Below, one piece after another: positions 1 through 7,184 of a stretch of DNA of 11,857 nucleotides. The stretch spans positions 1 through 11,857 of the forward strand of contig JANXVP010000096.1 of the NCBI GenBank assembly GCA_025351615.1. Direction: 5' to 3'. The notes under the pieces are model-generated. The model made no database searches. It saw nothing but the letters and a program-made list of their open reading frames with translations, and was not told the DNA's origin. The translations under genes and the position numbers were made by a program. Position 1 is the stretch's first letter. Every line of letters begins with the position of its first letter. Source of the DNA: Ramlibacter sp. Lineage in GTDB: Bacteria; Pseudomonadota; Gammaproteobacteria; Burkholderiales; Burkholderiaceae_C.

Positions 1-1
1 A

Positions 2-586
2 TCGCAAAATCCGAAGGCGGCGGTGACGAATCAGGTAGTGTCGTTGAAGGCGACCGAGCCCGGCATCGAGGCGAACCTGCGGTTCCCGGGACAGTACTTC
101 GATGAAGAGTCGAATCTGAATTACAACAACTTCAGGAGTTACCAGGCGAGTCAGGGGAGGTATACGCAGGCGGATCCGATTGGACTCGATGCCGGGATAA
201 ACCGGTTTGCCTATGTGAGTGGTAATCCGGTCAGCTATGTGGACCCAACGGGATTGGACAGGACGGATTGGTCTCCTGCGCCAGGTCGAAATATCTGGAA
301 CGACGGTCCACGGAATGGCAATTGGGGTGGTGGAAAGTGGAGTGGCGGAGTCGCTGGTGGCGGAACTGGGAATGCTGCGCCCACGGACAGTGCTGATGCG
401 TGCTACATGAGGCACGATCAGTGCTACGACGCTGGTCAACTGAAGGTATCTTGCGACGCGGATCTCGTTCGCGAGCTGACCTCGCTTCCGATGAACCCGA
501 AGAAGTGGCCGATGCCGCCAAAGCCAGGAACGGTACCAGACACGATGCAATTTCTTAATGGTGCCCTAACAAAGTTCAAACGATGA
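2..586 (+). CDS. RHS polymorphic toxin, C-terminal part with PLA2-like tip (5' end outside window)
   Basis: This is the 3' end of an RHS toxin gene. The frame is open to the left edge, so the GTG at 23 is not the true start; 194 residues are visible. Seen: the end of the RHS shell with motifs [35 protein letters not shown] and the terminal DPTGL (bases 242-256), after which the variable tip begins. The tip has a glycine-rich stretch [11 protein letters not shown], then [12 protein letters not shown] with a His-Asp pair at 413-418, then CDADLV. This order (glycine-rich calcium-type loop, CxxxHDxCY helix, CD helix) is that of secreted phospholipase A2. Known: RHS shells carry such tips into rival cells by type VI or related secretion. 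Inferred: the tip hydrolyses membrane phospholipid in the target. The stop overlaps the next gene by ATGA, as toxin-immunity pairs often do. G+C is lower than in the LPS genes downstream. Confidence 0.88.
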   Translation, partial: SQNPKAAVTNQVVSLKATEPGIEANLRFPGQYFDEESNLNYNNFRSYQASQGRYTQADPIGLDAGINRFAYVSGNPVSYVDPTGLDRTDWSPAPGRNIWNDGPRNGNWGGGKWSGGVAGGGTGNAAPTDSADACYMRHDQCYDAGQLKVSCDADLVRELTSLPMNPKKWPMPPKPGTVPDTMQFLNGALTKFKR

Positions 587-870
587 ACAAGGCGTACGGC
601 GTTATGGCTGGGTTCGCCATCAGCCTAGCGATCGCTGTTTGTGCATACGTTGCCCGCGAGACGCTTTGGCATCTCGGGAAAACTTACTGGCTTGTACTGG
701 GAACGCTAGGATTGACTCACGTCATTTTCACAAGCGTGGCAGTCGTGAAACTGTCGGCAAATCCGTGGCACAGGCTGGGGTTTGTCGCCATCTTGATAGT
801 TGGTCAATTGTGGATGATTCAAGGAATTGCTATGCAGGCCATTTGGTACTTTGGCCGCTTTGCGCCATAG
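583..870 (+). CDS. Small polytopic membrane protein, probable immunity protein for the PLA2 tip
   Basis: A 95-residue protein whose ATG overlaps the toxin stop (ATGA at 583-586), so translation is probably coupled; no Shine-Dalgarno is evident. It has about three hydrophobic segments (roughly residues 6-24, 35-57 and 64-91) and ends [10 protein letters not shown] recognise no named family. Position straight after an RHS tip, and small size, are the standard signs of an immunity gene. An integral membrane immunity protein fits a toxin acting on phospholipid from the periplasmic side. The TAG at 868-870 is followed at once, in the same frame, by RHS-like sequence of the next tip, so this gene's C-terminus lies exactly at a recombination seam and may have been altered there. 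Immunity function is inferred from context only. Confidence 0.72.
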   Translation: MNKAYGVMAGFAISLAIAVCAYVARETLWHLGKTYWLVLGTLGLTHVIFTSVAVVKLSANPWHRLGFVAILIVGQLWMIQGIAMQAIWYFGRFAP

Positions 871-897
871 GACTACGCATCCAACGGCTTCCTCTAT

Positions 898-1305
898 GTG
901 GGGGGAGATCCTGTTGGTTCGTCCGATCCAACAGGCCTTGTCAAGCTACATGGCAATTGGTGTGGACCAGACTTTTCAGGCGGATTCAGCAAACCTTACG
1001 ACAAACTTGATGACGCCGAGAAGAAGGCGGTCCTTCCACCAGTCGACAAGCTCGATAGTTGTTGCCAAACCCACGATATCGTATATGCAGCGTGCCGTAC
1101 GGCCAACCCCTGCGATGCCAAAGCGCGGCAGCAGTGCTTTCAGGCCGCAGACCGCGCGCTCAGCAGTTGCTCCGCGAAAGCCGGATCAGGTTACGGAGCA
1201 AATTTGCTCCTCTTTGGTAATCCTCAAACTCGGATAACTGACTTCATGCGCAATTCCTCGCCTCCAGCGGAAGACAATGCGGCCAGCTGCTCATGCACAA
1301 AATAA
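898..1305 (+). CDS. Orphan RHS tip with a second PLA2-like toxin domain (no clear start)
   Basis: A detached RHS C-terminus. RHS-like sequence starts at 871, right after the TAG of the upstream gene, and reads FLYVGGDPVGSSDPTGL, matching the core end of the upstream RHS gene. The only in-frame early start is GTG at 898, which lies inside that core motif and has no visible ribosome binding site; no in-frame ATG precedes the toxin domain. The tip has GNWCGPDFSGG, then LDSCCQTHDIVY with His-Asp at 1072-1077, then further cysteines (ANPCDAKARQQCF, LSSCSAK, CSCTK), typical of a disulfide-rich phospholipase A2-like domain. It differs from the upstream tip in sequence but shares the GNWxGxxxSGG...HD plan. 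Known: orphan RHS and CdiA tips with immunity genes occur downstream of full toxin genes and can be swapped in by recombination. Whether this one is translated is doubtful; treat it as a silent cassette or remnant. Confidence 0.7.
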   Translation: MGGDPVGSSDPTGLVKLHGNWCGPDFSGGFSKPYDKLDDAEKKAVLPPVDKLDSCCQTHDIVYAACRTANPCDAKARQQCFQAADRALSSCSAKAGSGYGANLLLFGNPQTRITDFMRNSSPPAEDNAASCSCTK

Positions 1306-1643
1306 ACATATCGTCGATAAGAAGCAAATCATGGGGTATCGGGATTGGCTTCGGTGCTTTGCATATCGCCCTTATCGTCATCTTCTTGGTCGTGGTGGGA
1401 TTTGGACTTGGGGGCGAAGCACGGCTGTTATGGGCGCTTTGGATACCAATCGACTTTCCTGTCTCGATGTTGGTCGCACTAGGGTTGGAGCACATCCCTA
1501 TGACCACTGACGGTCTCCAAACCCTGCTTGCCTGGTGGCCACTTATTGTTCACGGCATTTTCGGCACAGTATGGTGGTTCGTCCTTCCGTTCACGGTCTC
1601 GAGAGTTCTGGAGCGTCTAAACCGTTCAAAATTAAAAGTTTAG
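1293..1643 (+). CDS. Small polytopic membrane protein, probable immunity protein for the orphan PLA2 tip
   Basis: A 116-residue protein starting at ATG 1293 and overlapping the end of the orphan tip by 13 bases. Three hydrophobic stretches are visible: about residues 15-39, 45-65 and 78-106, with a basic C-terminus (LERLNRSKLKV). It shows no obvious sequence match to the 95-residue protein at 583-870, though both are small multi-pass membrane proteins after a PLA2-like tip. Family not recognised. By position it is the cognate immunity gene of the second tip. If the tip is silent, this protein may still be useful by protecting against siblings carrying that tip; that is inference. No clear Shine-Dalgarno lies upstream, so expression may depend on coupling or read-through from the toxin transcript. 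Confidence 0.68.
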   Translation: MHKINISSIRSKSWGIGIGFGALHIALIVIFLVVVGFGLGGEARLLWALWIPIDFPVSMLVALGLEHIPMTTDGLQTLLAWWPLIVHGIFGTVWWFVLPFTVSRVLERLNRSKLKV

Positions 1644-1690
1644 CAATTCGGGCCTTGAGCGTCGCGCAGTTCGGTGCCCAACACACGGCT

Positions 1691-2563
1691 TCACCCCACC
1701 AGCTTGAAATGCTTGCGGCTGAAATCCAGCCCGGTGAGTTTTTCCAGCTTCATCGAAAGCCGGTACTTGCGCTCCTTGGGCGTGAGCTGGTAGTCGGGAT
1801 TGAAAGTGATTTCCTGTTCGGCCTGGGTCGCGATCCAGTGCGCCATCACCGCCGGATGTGTGCCCTGGAAGGGCGTCACGGCCTGCGGATCGAAGTTGGC
1901 GTAGGTGATCTTCATCGGCGTCGAGCCGGCCCAGTACTTCGCCACCTGGTCCAGCTTGGCCTGCATCTGTTCGGCCTTGCGCACCCAGCCATAGTGGTAA
2001 ATGTGCGCATTGACCAGCGCCGCGCGCGGATTGCGCGGCCGCTTGTGGCTGTCCATCACCAGCCAGTACTGTCCGTCCGGCGCATAAGTGCGGATCGTGT
2101 TGCGCACCAGCCGGCATTCGCGCCGGTACCAGCCCGGACTGATCGACACGTAGTGCGGCGTGCCGTAGAAATGCAGGTAGTCGAACACCAGCGCCTCGAC
2201 GGCCGGATTGCCGTGGTGCCGTTCGACGCTGGCGCGAATCTGCGCCAGCTCGCCTTCATGCACCACCTCGTCGCCTTCCAGGTAGAAGGCCCAGTCGCCG
2301 GTGCACGCGTACTGCGCGATCATTTTCTGCTGCGCATAGACAAAGCCGCGGTCGGCCATGCCTTCGTTCCAGACGGTCTCGATGATGCGGATCTTCGGGT
2401 CACCGATGGCCCGCACCCGCTGCAGCGTGTCGTCGTCGCTCTTGCCGACGGCGACGACGAATTCGTCCACCAGCGGCAGCAGCGAGCGGATCGACTCCTC
2501 GAACGGGAAGCCCAGCATCACGCCGTTGCGGATGAAGGTGAAGCCGCTGATCGACACCGTCAT
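1691..2563 (-). CDS. Glycosyltransferase family 2, LPS-related
   Basis: A 290-residue family-2 glycosyltransferase. It begins SISGFTFIRNG, has a nucleotide-sugar region VDEFVVAVGKSDDDT near residues 32-46, and an acidic motif YLEGDEVVHE (about 94-103) in place of the usual DxD metal-binding motif. The rest includes HFYGTPHYV and YHYGWVRK, the latter common in this subgroup. It has no membrane segment, so it probably acts on the cytoplasmic face with a nucleotide-sugar donor. The start overlaps the msbA stop by ATGA (2560-2563), making it the last gene of the minus-strand LPS operon. The sugar and linkage cannot be told from sequence. It converges with the immunity gene on the other strand, leaving 47 bases with no clear terminator hairpin. 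Confidence 0.87.
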   Translation of the reverse strand: MTVSISGFTFIRNGVMLGFPFEESIRSLLPLVDEFVVAVGKSDDDTLQRVRAIGDPKIRIIETVWNEGMADRGFVYAQQKMIAQYACTGDWAFYLEGDEVVHEGELAQIRASVERHHGNPAVEALVFDYLHFYGTPHYVSISPGWYRRECRLVRNTIRTYAPDGQYWLVMDSHKRPRNPRAALVNAHIYHYGWVRKAEQMQAKLDQVAKYWAGSTPMKITYANFDPQAVTPFQGTHPAVMAHWIATQAEQEITFNPDYQLTPKERKYRLSMKLEKLTGLDFSRKHFKLVG

Positions 2564-4317
2564 CCGGGCAGTTCCTCGGCGGTCGAATCGAGATCGGCGC
2601 CGCCGGCGACCAGGCTTTGCAGGCGGGCGTAAGCGCCGCCCGCGCGCAGCAGCTGGGCGTGGGAGCCGGTCTCGACGATCTGGCCGGCGCTCATCACGAC
2701 GATGGTGTCGGCATGCTCGATGGTGGACAGCCGGTGGGCGACGATCAGCGTCGTGCGGCCGGCCATCAGGCGTTGCAACGCGCTTTTCACGGCCTGTTCA
2801 GATTCGGTGTCCAGCGCCGACGTCGCCTCGTCCAGCACCAGGATCGGCGCGTCCTTGTACAGCGCCCGGGCGATGGCGAGCCGCTGGCGCTGCCCACCGG
2901 ACAGCTGGGTCGCGTTGTGACCGACGGGAGTGTCAATGCCGGCCGGCAGGGACTGCACGTAGTCGGCGAGATTGGCAGCCTCGAGTGCCTCCAGCACCCG
3001 GGTCCGGTCCACCGCGACTCCGAGCGCCACATTGGCGGCGACCGTGTCGTTGAACATCACGACATCCTGGCTGACGAAGGAGAACTGCCGGCGCAGGTCG
3101 CGCAGGTCCCAGTCGGACAACGCGACACCGTCGAGCCGCACGCTGCCGTTGCTGGGGTCGACGAAGCGCGGCAACAGGTTCACCAGCGTGGTCTTGCCTG
3201 ACCCGGAGCTGCCCACCAGCGCGATCGCGCGCCCGGGCTGGATATCCAGGTCGACGCCGTCCAGCGCATCGCGGGCGCCGCTCGGGTAGCGCACGCGGAC
3301 GTCGTGGAATTCGATGTGGCCCCGCGCCCGTTCCGACCGGTGGCTGCCGCCTCTTTCGTCCGGCGTCTGCTCCAACAGGTCGAGCCCGCGTTCCACCGCG
3401 GTCAGGCCCCGGGTGATCGGCGTCGCCACTTCGGACAGGTGCTTCATCGGGGCCATCATCATCAGCATCGCCGTGATGAAGGACGCGAAACCGCCGACGG
3501 TGATGCCCTGGTGGCTGCTTTCCCACAGACCGGCCACGACCACGGCCGACAGCGCCGACGCCGCCAGCAGTTGCGTGATCGGTGACATGGACGCGCCGGC
3601 GATGGTCGATTTCATGGCCAGCCCGCGCAACTGGTTGCTCAGGTCATCGAAGCGGCGGTCCTGGGTTTGCTGCGCGGCGTGCAGTCGAACGACGCGCTGG
3701 GCGAGGACGTTTTCCTCCACGACGTAGGCCAGCTTGTCGGTCGCAGCCTGGCTGGCCCGGGTGATCGCCTGCAGGCGCCGGGCCAGCAGCCGCACCACCA
3801 CCGCCACCGTCGGGAAAATCACCATCACGATCAGCATCAGCTTCCAGTTGAGGAAAAAGAGGTATCCCATCAACGCCAGCAGCGTCAGGCTGTCGCGCAC
3901 CAGCGAAAAGAGCGCCGTGATCAGCAGCGACGTGCCGATCTGCACCTCGTACACCAGCGTGTTGGCCAGCGAGCTGCTGGTCTGCGCCACGAAGAGCGCC
4001 GGCGTTGCCGTCATCAGCTTGGCGAACAATTGCCGGCGCAGCGTCTTCATCGCGTCGTTGGTGGCGTAGGCCAGCGAATACTGCGCGCAGAAATTGGCCA
4101 TCCCCCGCACGGAGAACAGCGCCAGCACAAAGACCGGCACCATCCACAACTTCAGGTCGCCGCCCTGGAAGCCCCGGTCCAGCAGCGGCTTGAGCAGCGC
4201 CGGGATCAGCGGCTCGCAGGCGGCGGTCACCAGCACGGCGCCCGCGGCGATGAGCAACGCGGTGCGCTGGGACCGGAACAGGGTCACGCCGCGCGCCAGC
4301 CGCCGCCAGTAGCTCAT
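2560..4317 (-). CDS. msbA: MsbA-type lipid A export ABC transporter (permease-ATPase fusion)
   Basis: A 585-residue half-transporter that would work as a homodimer, flipping lipid A-core from the inner to the outer leaflet of the inner membrane using ATP. The N-terminal half holds about six membrane helices (first near 20-43, then 57-77, 129-155, 159-177, 245-265, 275-295). The ATPase half shows every expected motif: Walker A GSSGSGKT (369-376), Q-loop FVSQD (Gln417), signature LSGGQ (472-476), Walker B ILVLDE (492-497) and H-loop His528. Length matches the MsbA family. Its start overlaps the O-antigen ligase stop by 4 bases (4314-4317) and its end overlaps the next glycosyltransferase, so the genes are translationally coupled. 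LPS neighbours support MsbA over a generic drug exporter, which shares the same fold. Confidence 0.92.
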   Translation of the reverse strand: MSYWRRLARGVTLFRSQRTALLIAAGAVLVTAACEPLIPALLKPLLDRGFQGGDLKLWMVPVFVLALFSVRGMANFCAQYSLAYATNDAMKTLRRQLFAKLMTATPALFVAQTSSSLANTLVYEVQIGTSLLITALFSLVRDSLTLLALMGYLFFLNWKLMLIVMVIFPTVAVVVRLLARRLQAITRASQAATDKLAYVVEENVLAQRVVRLHAAQQTQDRRFDDLSNQLRGLAMKSTIAGASMSPITQLLAASALSAVVVAGLWESSHQGITVGGFASFITAMLMMMAPMKHLSEVATPITRGLTAVERGLDLLEQTPDERGGSHRSERARGHIEFHDVRVRYPSGARDALDGVDLDIQPGRAIALVGSSGSGKTTLVNLLPRFVDPSNGSVRLDGVALSDWDLRDLRRQFSFVSQDVVMFNDTVAANVALGVAVDRTRVLEALEAANLADYVQSLPAGIDTPVGHNATQLSGGQRQRLAIARALYKDAPILVLDEATSALDTESEQAVKSALQRLMAGRTTLIVAHRLSTIEHADTIVVMSAGQIVETGSHAQLLRAGGAYARLQSLVAGGADLDSTAEELPG

Positions 4318-5576
4318 GCCGGATTCCGCGCCCCGGACGGCGCGGCGCCCGCTTGCAATGGCGTCATCAGGACCCCCAGCACGAACACGATCATGTGGCC
4401 CTCGGGAAAGGTGCGGAAGTGGCCGCTGAACAGGCTGGTCGCGCTCCAGGCCAGCAGCGACGCGGCCGCCATCTGCCCGTAGATCGTGCTCTTGTCGCAG
4501 GCCCGGTAGAGGCAGAGCAGCAGGAACAGGAAGGTGGCGAGGCCGATCGCCCCGTTTTCGACCAGCACGAACAGGTACTGGTTGTGCGGGTCATCGAAGG
4601 ACGCGGCCTTCCAGCCGGTGTAGCGCTGGCTGACCAGCGCGGCGAACTGCCCCTTGAAACTGCCGGTGCCGGTGCCCAAAAGAGGGTGTTGCGCGACCAT
4701 CTCCAGAGCTGTGTGATAGAGCAGCATGCGCTCGCCCAGGGAGTTGACCTGCTTGACCGACATGTAGGTGCTGGCCTCGTCCACGCCCTGCATCACGCGT
4801 TCGCGCACGGTACTCGACAGCTGGAACACACCGACCGCAATCAGGCTGGCCGCGGCCAGGCCGATCAGCACGCCGCGCAGGCCGCGCCACAGGCCGAAGG
4901 CGACCACCACGAACACCAGGAAAGCGAGGTAGCCGCTGCGGCCGGTCGTCACCATGACGATGTTCAGCAGGAAGCCCAGGGACAGCAGCAGGAAGACAAC
5001 CCGCCGCCGCAGGTCCGGCGACTGGCTCGCATACCAGAGCGACAGGAAGCAGGCCATGGCGAAGGACATGGCCTGGGTGGCGTGGGAATGCAGGACATTC
5101 GTCGGCATCCGGCGCGGAAACAGGCTGTGGACGGCAGGCAGCGCCAGGCCGAACGACAACGCCAGCGCCACCACGTTGACCAGCATGAAGGCCGCCAGGA
5201 ACGAGCGCCGGGGCGCTTCGGCGCCGAACAGCAGCGCCAGCGGCAGGATGTAGAGGATCTTGCGGTCCGCGTACAGCGACTCCCAGGCGTAGTCCAGGGG
5301 CGCGTCCGTGTACAGGATGCCGATCGCCTGCCAGCCAAGGTACAGCCCGATGGCAAGCGCCACCCAGCGGGGAAACGTCGACCACGCCAGGCTGCGCCGT
5401 TCCGGTCCGACCAGGACACACAGGAACAACAGCAGGAACACGACCAGTCCGAAGTTGGCCAGCGCCGTTGAAAACAGGTTGACGCTGCCGGTGAAGATTG
5501 CCGCGCCCTGCGCCCGCGCCAACCAGGGACCGTGCGGAAGCGTTTCGGCGTTGGCCGGCGATGTCAGGATGGCCAT
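4314..5576 (-). CDS. waaL: O-antigen ligase family protein (WaaL-like)
   Basis: A 420-residue multi-pass membrane protein. The family transfers undecaprenyl-linked O-chain to lipid A-core on the periplasmic face of the inner membrane. Seen: many hydrophobic helices, VTTGRSGYLAF with a conserved arginine (Arg213), HPLLGTGTGSF (297-307) and DPHNQYL (329-335). His331-Asn332, nine residues, then GAIG fits the H[NSQ]-x9-GxxG motif described for WaaL ligases. An O-antigen polymerase (Wzy) shares this Wzy_C-like region and is the main alternative; the position between a core glycosyltransferase and msbA favours ligase. Start ATG at 5576 has GAGG eight bases upstream, within the end of the preceding gene 10 bases away. 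The C-terminal tail is short and Ala/Pro-rich. Confidence 0.82.
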   Translation of the reverse strand: MAILTSPANAETLPHGPWLARAQGAAIFTGSVNLFSTALANFGLVVFLLLFLCVLVGPERRSLAWSTFPRWVALAIGLYLGWQAIGILYTDAPLDYAWESLYADRKILYILPLALLFGAEAPRRSFLAAFMLVNVVALALSFGLALPAVHSLFPRRMPTNVLHSHATQAMSFAMACFLSLWYASQSPDLRRRVVFLLLSLGFLLNIVMVTTGRSGYLAFLVFVVVAFGLWRGLRGVLIGLAAASLIAVGVFQLSSTVRERVMQGVDEASTYMSVKQVNSLGERMLLYHTALEMVAQHPLLGTGTGSFKGQFAALVSQRYTGWKAASFDDPHNQYLFVLVENGAIGLATFLFLLLCLYRACDKSTIYGQMAAASLLAWSATSLFSGHFRTFPEGHMIVFVLGVLMTPLQAGAAPSGARNPA

Positions 5577-5586
5577 GGCTGATGCC

Positions 5587-6300
5587 TCAGGCCCGGCTCT
5601 TGCGGCGCCACAGCTTTTTCCAGCGGAACTGCAGCGACTGGAACCAGAGCGGGTGGGACGCGGTCAGGGACGACGGGAAGCGGCCGTTGTGGCTGCCCTG
5701 TTCCACGATGGGAGGCTCCAGCCAGTACATGGGGGTGCCGGTCTCGCGGTCGATGGCTTCCAGCAGGTGGTCGATCGGGCGCGCGATCCCGTGCTTCCCG
5801 ATCCACTGCAGCCGGCGCTTGACCGCGCCGCGATTGACGATGTACGAGTCGGCGAACTTGCCCTGGTCGCGGCGGTACAGCAGCCGTCCAGGCTCCAGGT
5901 CCGCCTTGGGGACGTAGTAGTGCCCGCCGCAGCCCAGGAACGTCACGTGGGGGACCGTGATGGCCGTGTCCTGCGCCAGGGCCCGCTCCAGCGCGGCGGC
6001 GAAGTCCGGCGCCAGGATCACGTCGTCTTCAAGCACCAGCACCCGCTCGTGGCCGCGCTGGTCGGCGAGCACATGGGCGCGCCAGTGCTTGAGCGCACAG
6101 GACTGCTGGGCCGGCGACAGCGAGTCGGTCTGGATCATCTGCTTGCGCAAGGCATCGGGAATCGCGCCAACGTCGTAATCGAGAATGAACTCATGGGCCA
6201 TTCCCAGCGCGGACAGCTGCGCTTCGATCAGCTTGCGCCGCTTGGCCAGGCTGGCGGCGTGGATGACGAAGATGGCATCAATGCCCTGGGGGGTCTGCAT
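5587..6300 (-). CDS. Glycosyltransferase family 25 (LPS core/LOS biosynthesis)
   Basis: A 237-residue protein of glycosyltransferase family 25, enzymes that often add galactose or another hexose to lipooligosaccharide core. Seen: an N-terminal IDAIFVIHAASLAKRR typical of the family, the acidic motif VLVLEDDVIL (EDD about 91-93), DSYIVNRGAV, PIDHLL and the late PPIVEQGSHNG. I chose ATG 6300 because the family motif begins seven residues later. The frame continues upstream to a TTG at 6363, but those 21 extra residues (rich in Pro/Ala/Arg) look non-coding. There is no strong Shine-Dalgarno at 6300. It is the first gene of the minus-strand operon and lies 10 bases from the ligase. Donor sugar is not determinable here. 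Confidence 0.86.
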   Translation of the reverse strand: MQTPQGIDAIFVIHAASLAKRRKLIEAQLSALGMAHEFILDYDVGAIPDALRKQMIQTDSLSPAQQSCALKHWRAHVLADQRGHERVLVLEDDVILAPDFAAALERALAQDTAITVPHVTFLGCGGHYYVPKADLEPGRLLYRRDQGKFADSYIVNRGAVKRRLQWIGKHGIARPIDHLLEAIDRETGTPMYWLEPPIVEQGSHNGRFPSSLTASHPLWFQSLQFRWKKLWRRKSRA

Positions 6301-6389
6301 GATCAGGGGGCGGGCAGGAGCTGCCGCCGGATATCGGGGATGCGCAAACTCCCGAGTGTACAAGTCGCCGTGCCGGCCAACTGCGGATA
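6301..6389. promoter_or_regulatory. Divergent intergenic region between two LPS gene blocks
   Basis: These 89 bases separate the minus-strand LPS operon from the plus-strand glycosyltransferase-tolB block, so promoters for both should lie here or just inside the genes. On the plus strand GATAAT at 6386-6391 resembles a -10 box and has TG three bases upstream, but I see no good -35. If it is the -10, transcription would begin near 6398 and the later ATG at 6405 would be the start. On the minus strand TACACT (6360 to 6355) is a weak -10 candidate. Assignment is tentative. Confidence 0.3.
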
Positions 6390-7184
6390 ATGCCAGCTCC
6401 GCCCATGTCCCTGTCCGTCGTCGTCATCACCCGCAACGAAGCCGCCAACCTGCGCGCCTGCCTGGATTCGGTGCCCTTCGCCGACGAAATCGTGGTCCTG
6501 GACAGCGGCAGCAGCGACGACACCGTCGCGATCGCCGCAGCTTGCGGGGCGCGGGTCAGCCAGTCCGCCGACTGGCCGGGCTTCGGACCGCAGAAGAACC
6601 GCGCGCTCGCGCTGGCCACCGGCGACTGGGTGCTGTCGCTCGACGCCGACGAGCGCGTCACGCCGCAACTGGCGGCGCAGATCCAGGCCGCCATCGCCTC
6701 GGGCCGGCACGAGGCCTACGAGATCGCGCGCCTGACGCGGTTTTGCGGCACCTGGATCCGCCACTGCGGCTGGACGCCGGACTACGTGCTGCGGCTATTT
6801 CGCCGGGGCCAGGCGAGATTTTCGGACGACCTGGTCCATGAGCGCGTGGTCACGGAACTCGCGACCCGTCCCGGGCGTCTGACCAGTTCATTGCTGCATG
6901 AAAGCTACCCGACCCCCGCACATTACTGGCGCAAGCTCGAGGCCTACAGCCAGGCCTGGGCGCTGCAGCAGCACCGGCAAGGCCGCCGCGCCTCGATGGC
7001 GCGGGCCGGCGCCGCCGCGGCCGTGGCTTTCTTGCGCAGCTACCTGCTGCGGCTGGGCTTTCTCGACGGTGCGATGGGTTTTGCCGTGTGTACCATGCAG
7101 GCCCAAGCTGCTTTCGGCAAATACTTCGCCCTTTATTGCCTGAACCGACAAGATGATCCAAGACTCCCCGAACCTCCCGCCTGA
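6390..7184 (+). CDS. Glycosyltransferase family 2, WaaE/KdtX-like (LPS core)
   Basis: A 264-residue family-2 glycosyltransferase close to the WaaE/KdtX group, whose members add a beta-linked glucose to the inner-core heptose. Seen: LSVVVITRNEA at the N-terminus, VVLDSGSSDDT (35-45), FGPQKNRAL, the metal-binding LSLDADERV (82-90), and HERVV about 50 residues later. A moderately hydrophobic C-terminal region (about 203-245) may associate with the membrane. ATG 6405, giving MSLSVVVIT, is an equally good start. It overlaps tolB by 32 bases in another frame, so the two are probably cotranscribed. It points away from the other LPS genes. The exact acceptor is inferred from family resemblance only. 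Confidence 0.87.
   Translation: MPAPPMSLSVVVITRNEAANLRACLDSVPFADEIVVLDSGSSDDTVAIAAACGARVSQSADWPGFGPQKNRALALATGDWVLSLDADERVTPQLAAQIQAAIASGRHEAYEIARLTRFCGTWIRHCGWTPDYVLRLFRRGQARFSDDLVHERVVTELATRPGRLTSSLLHESYPTPAHYWRKLEAYSQAWALQQHRQGRRASMARAGAAAAVAFLRSYLLRLGFLDGAMGFAVCTMQAQAAFGKYFALYCLNRQDDPRLPEPPA

Noticed and set aside
1644..1690. Possible terminator between the convergent immunity and glycosyltransferase genes
   Set aside because: Only a loose GGGC/GCCC pairing with a long loop and no T run.
1535..2632. 365-residue plus-strand open frame opposite the family-2 glycosyltransferase
   Set aside because: Composition rich in His/Arg/Ala/Val and no motif; it is a shadow of the minus-strand gene.
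4353..5471. 372-residue plus-strand frame very rich in Gln, His and Arg
   Set aside because: Antisense of the membrane protein WaaL; its composition mirrors hydrophobic codons and no domain is visible.
6301..6363. Longer start (TTG 6363) for the family-25 glycosyltransferase
   Set aside because: The added residues are low-complexity Pro/Ala/Arg and precede the conserved family start; ATG 6300 is more likely.
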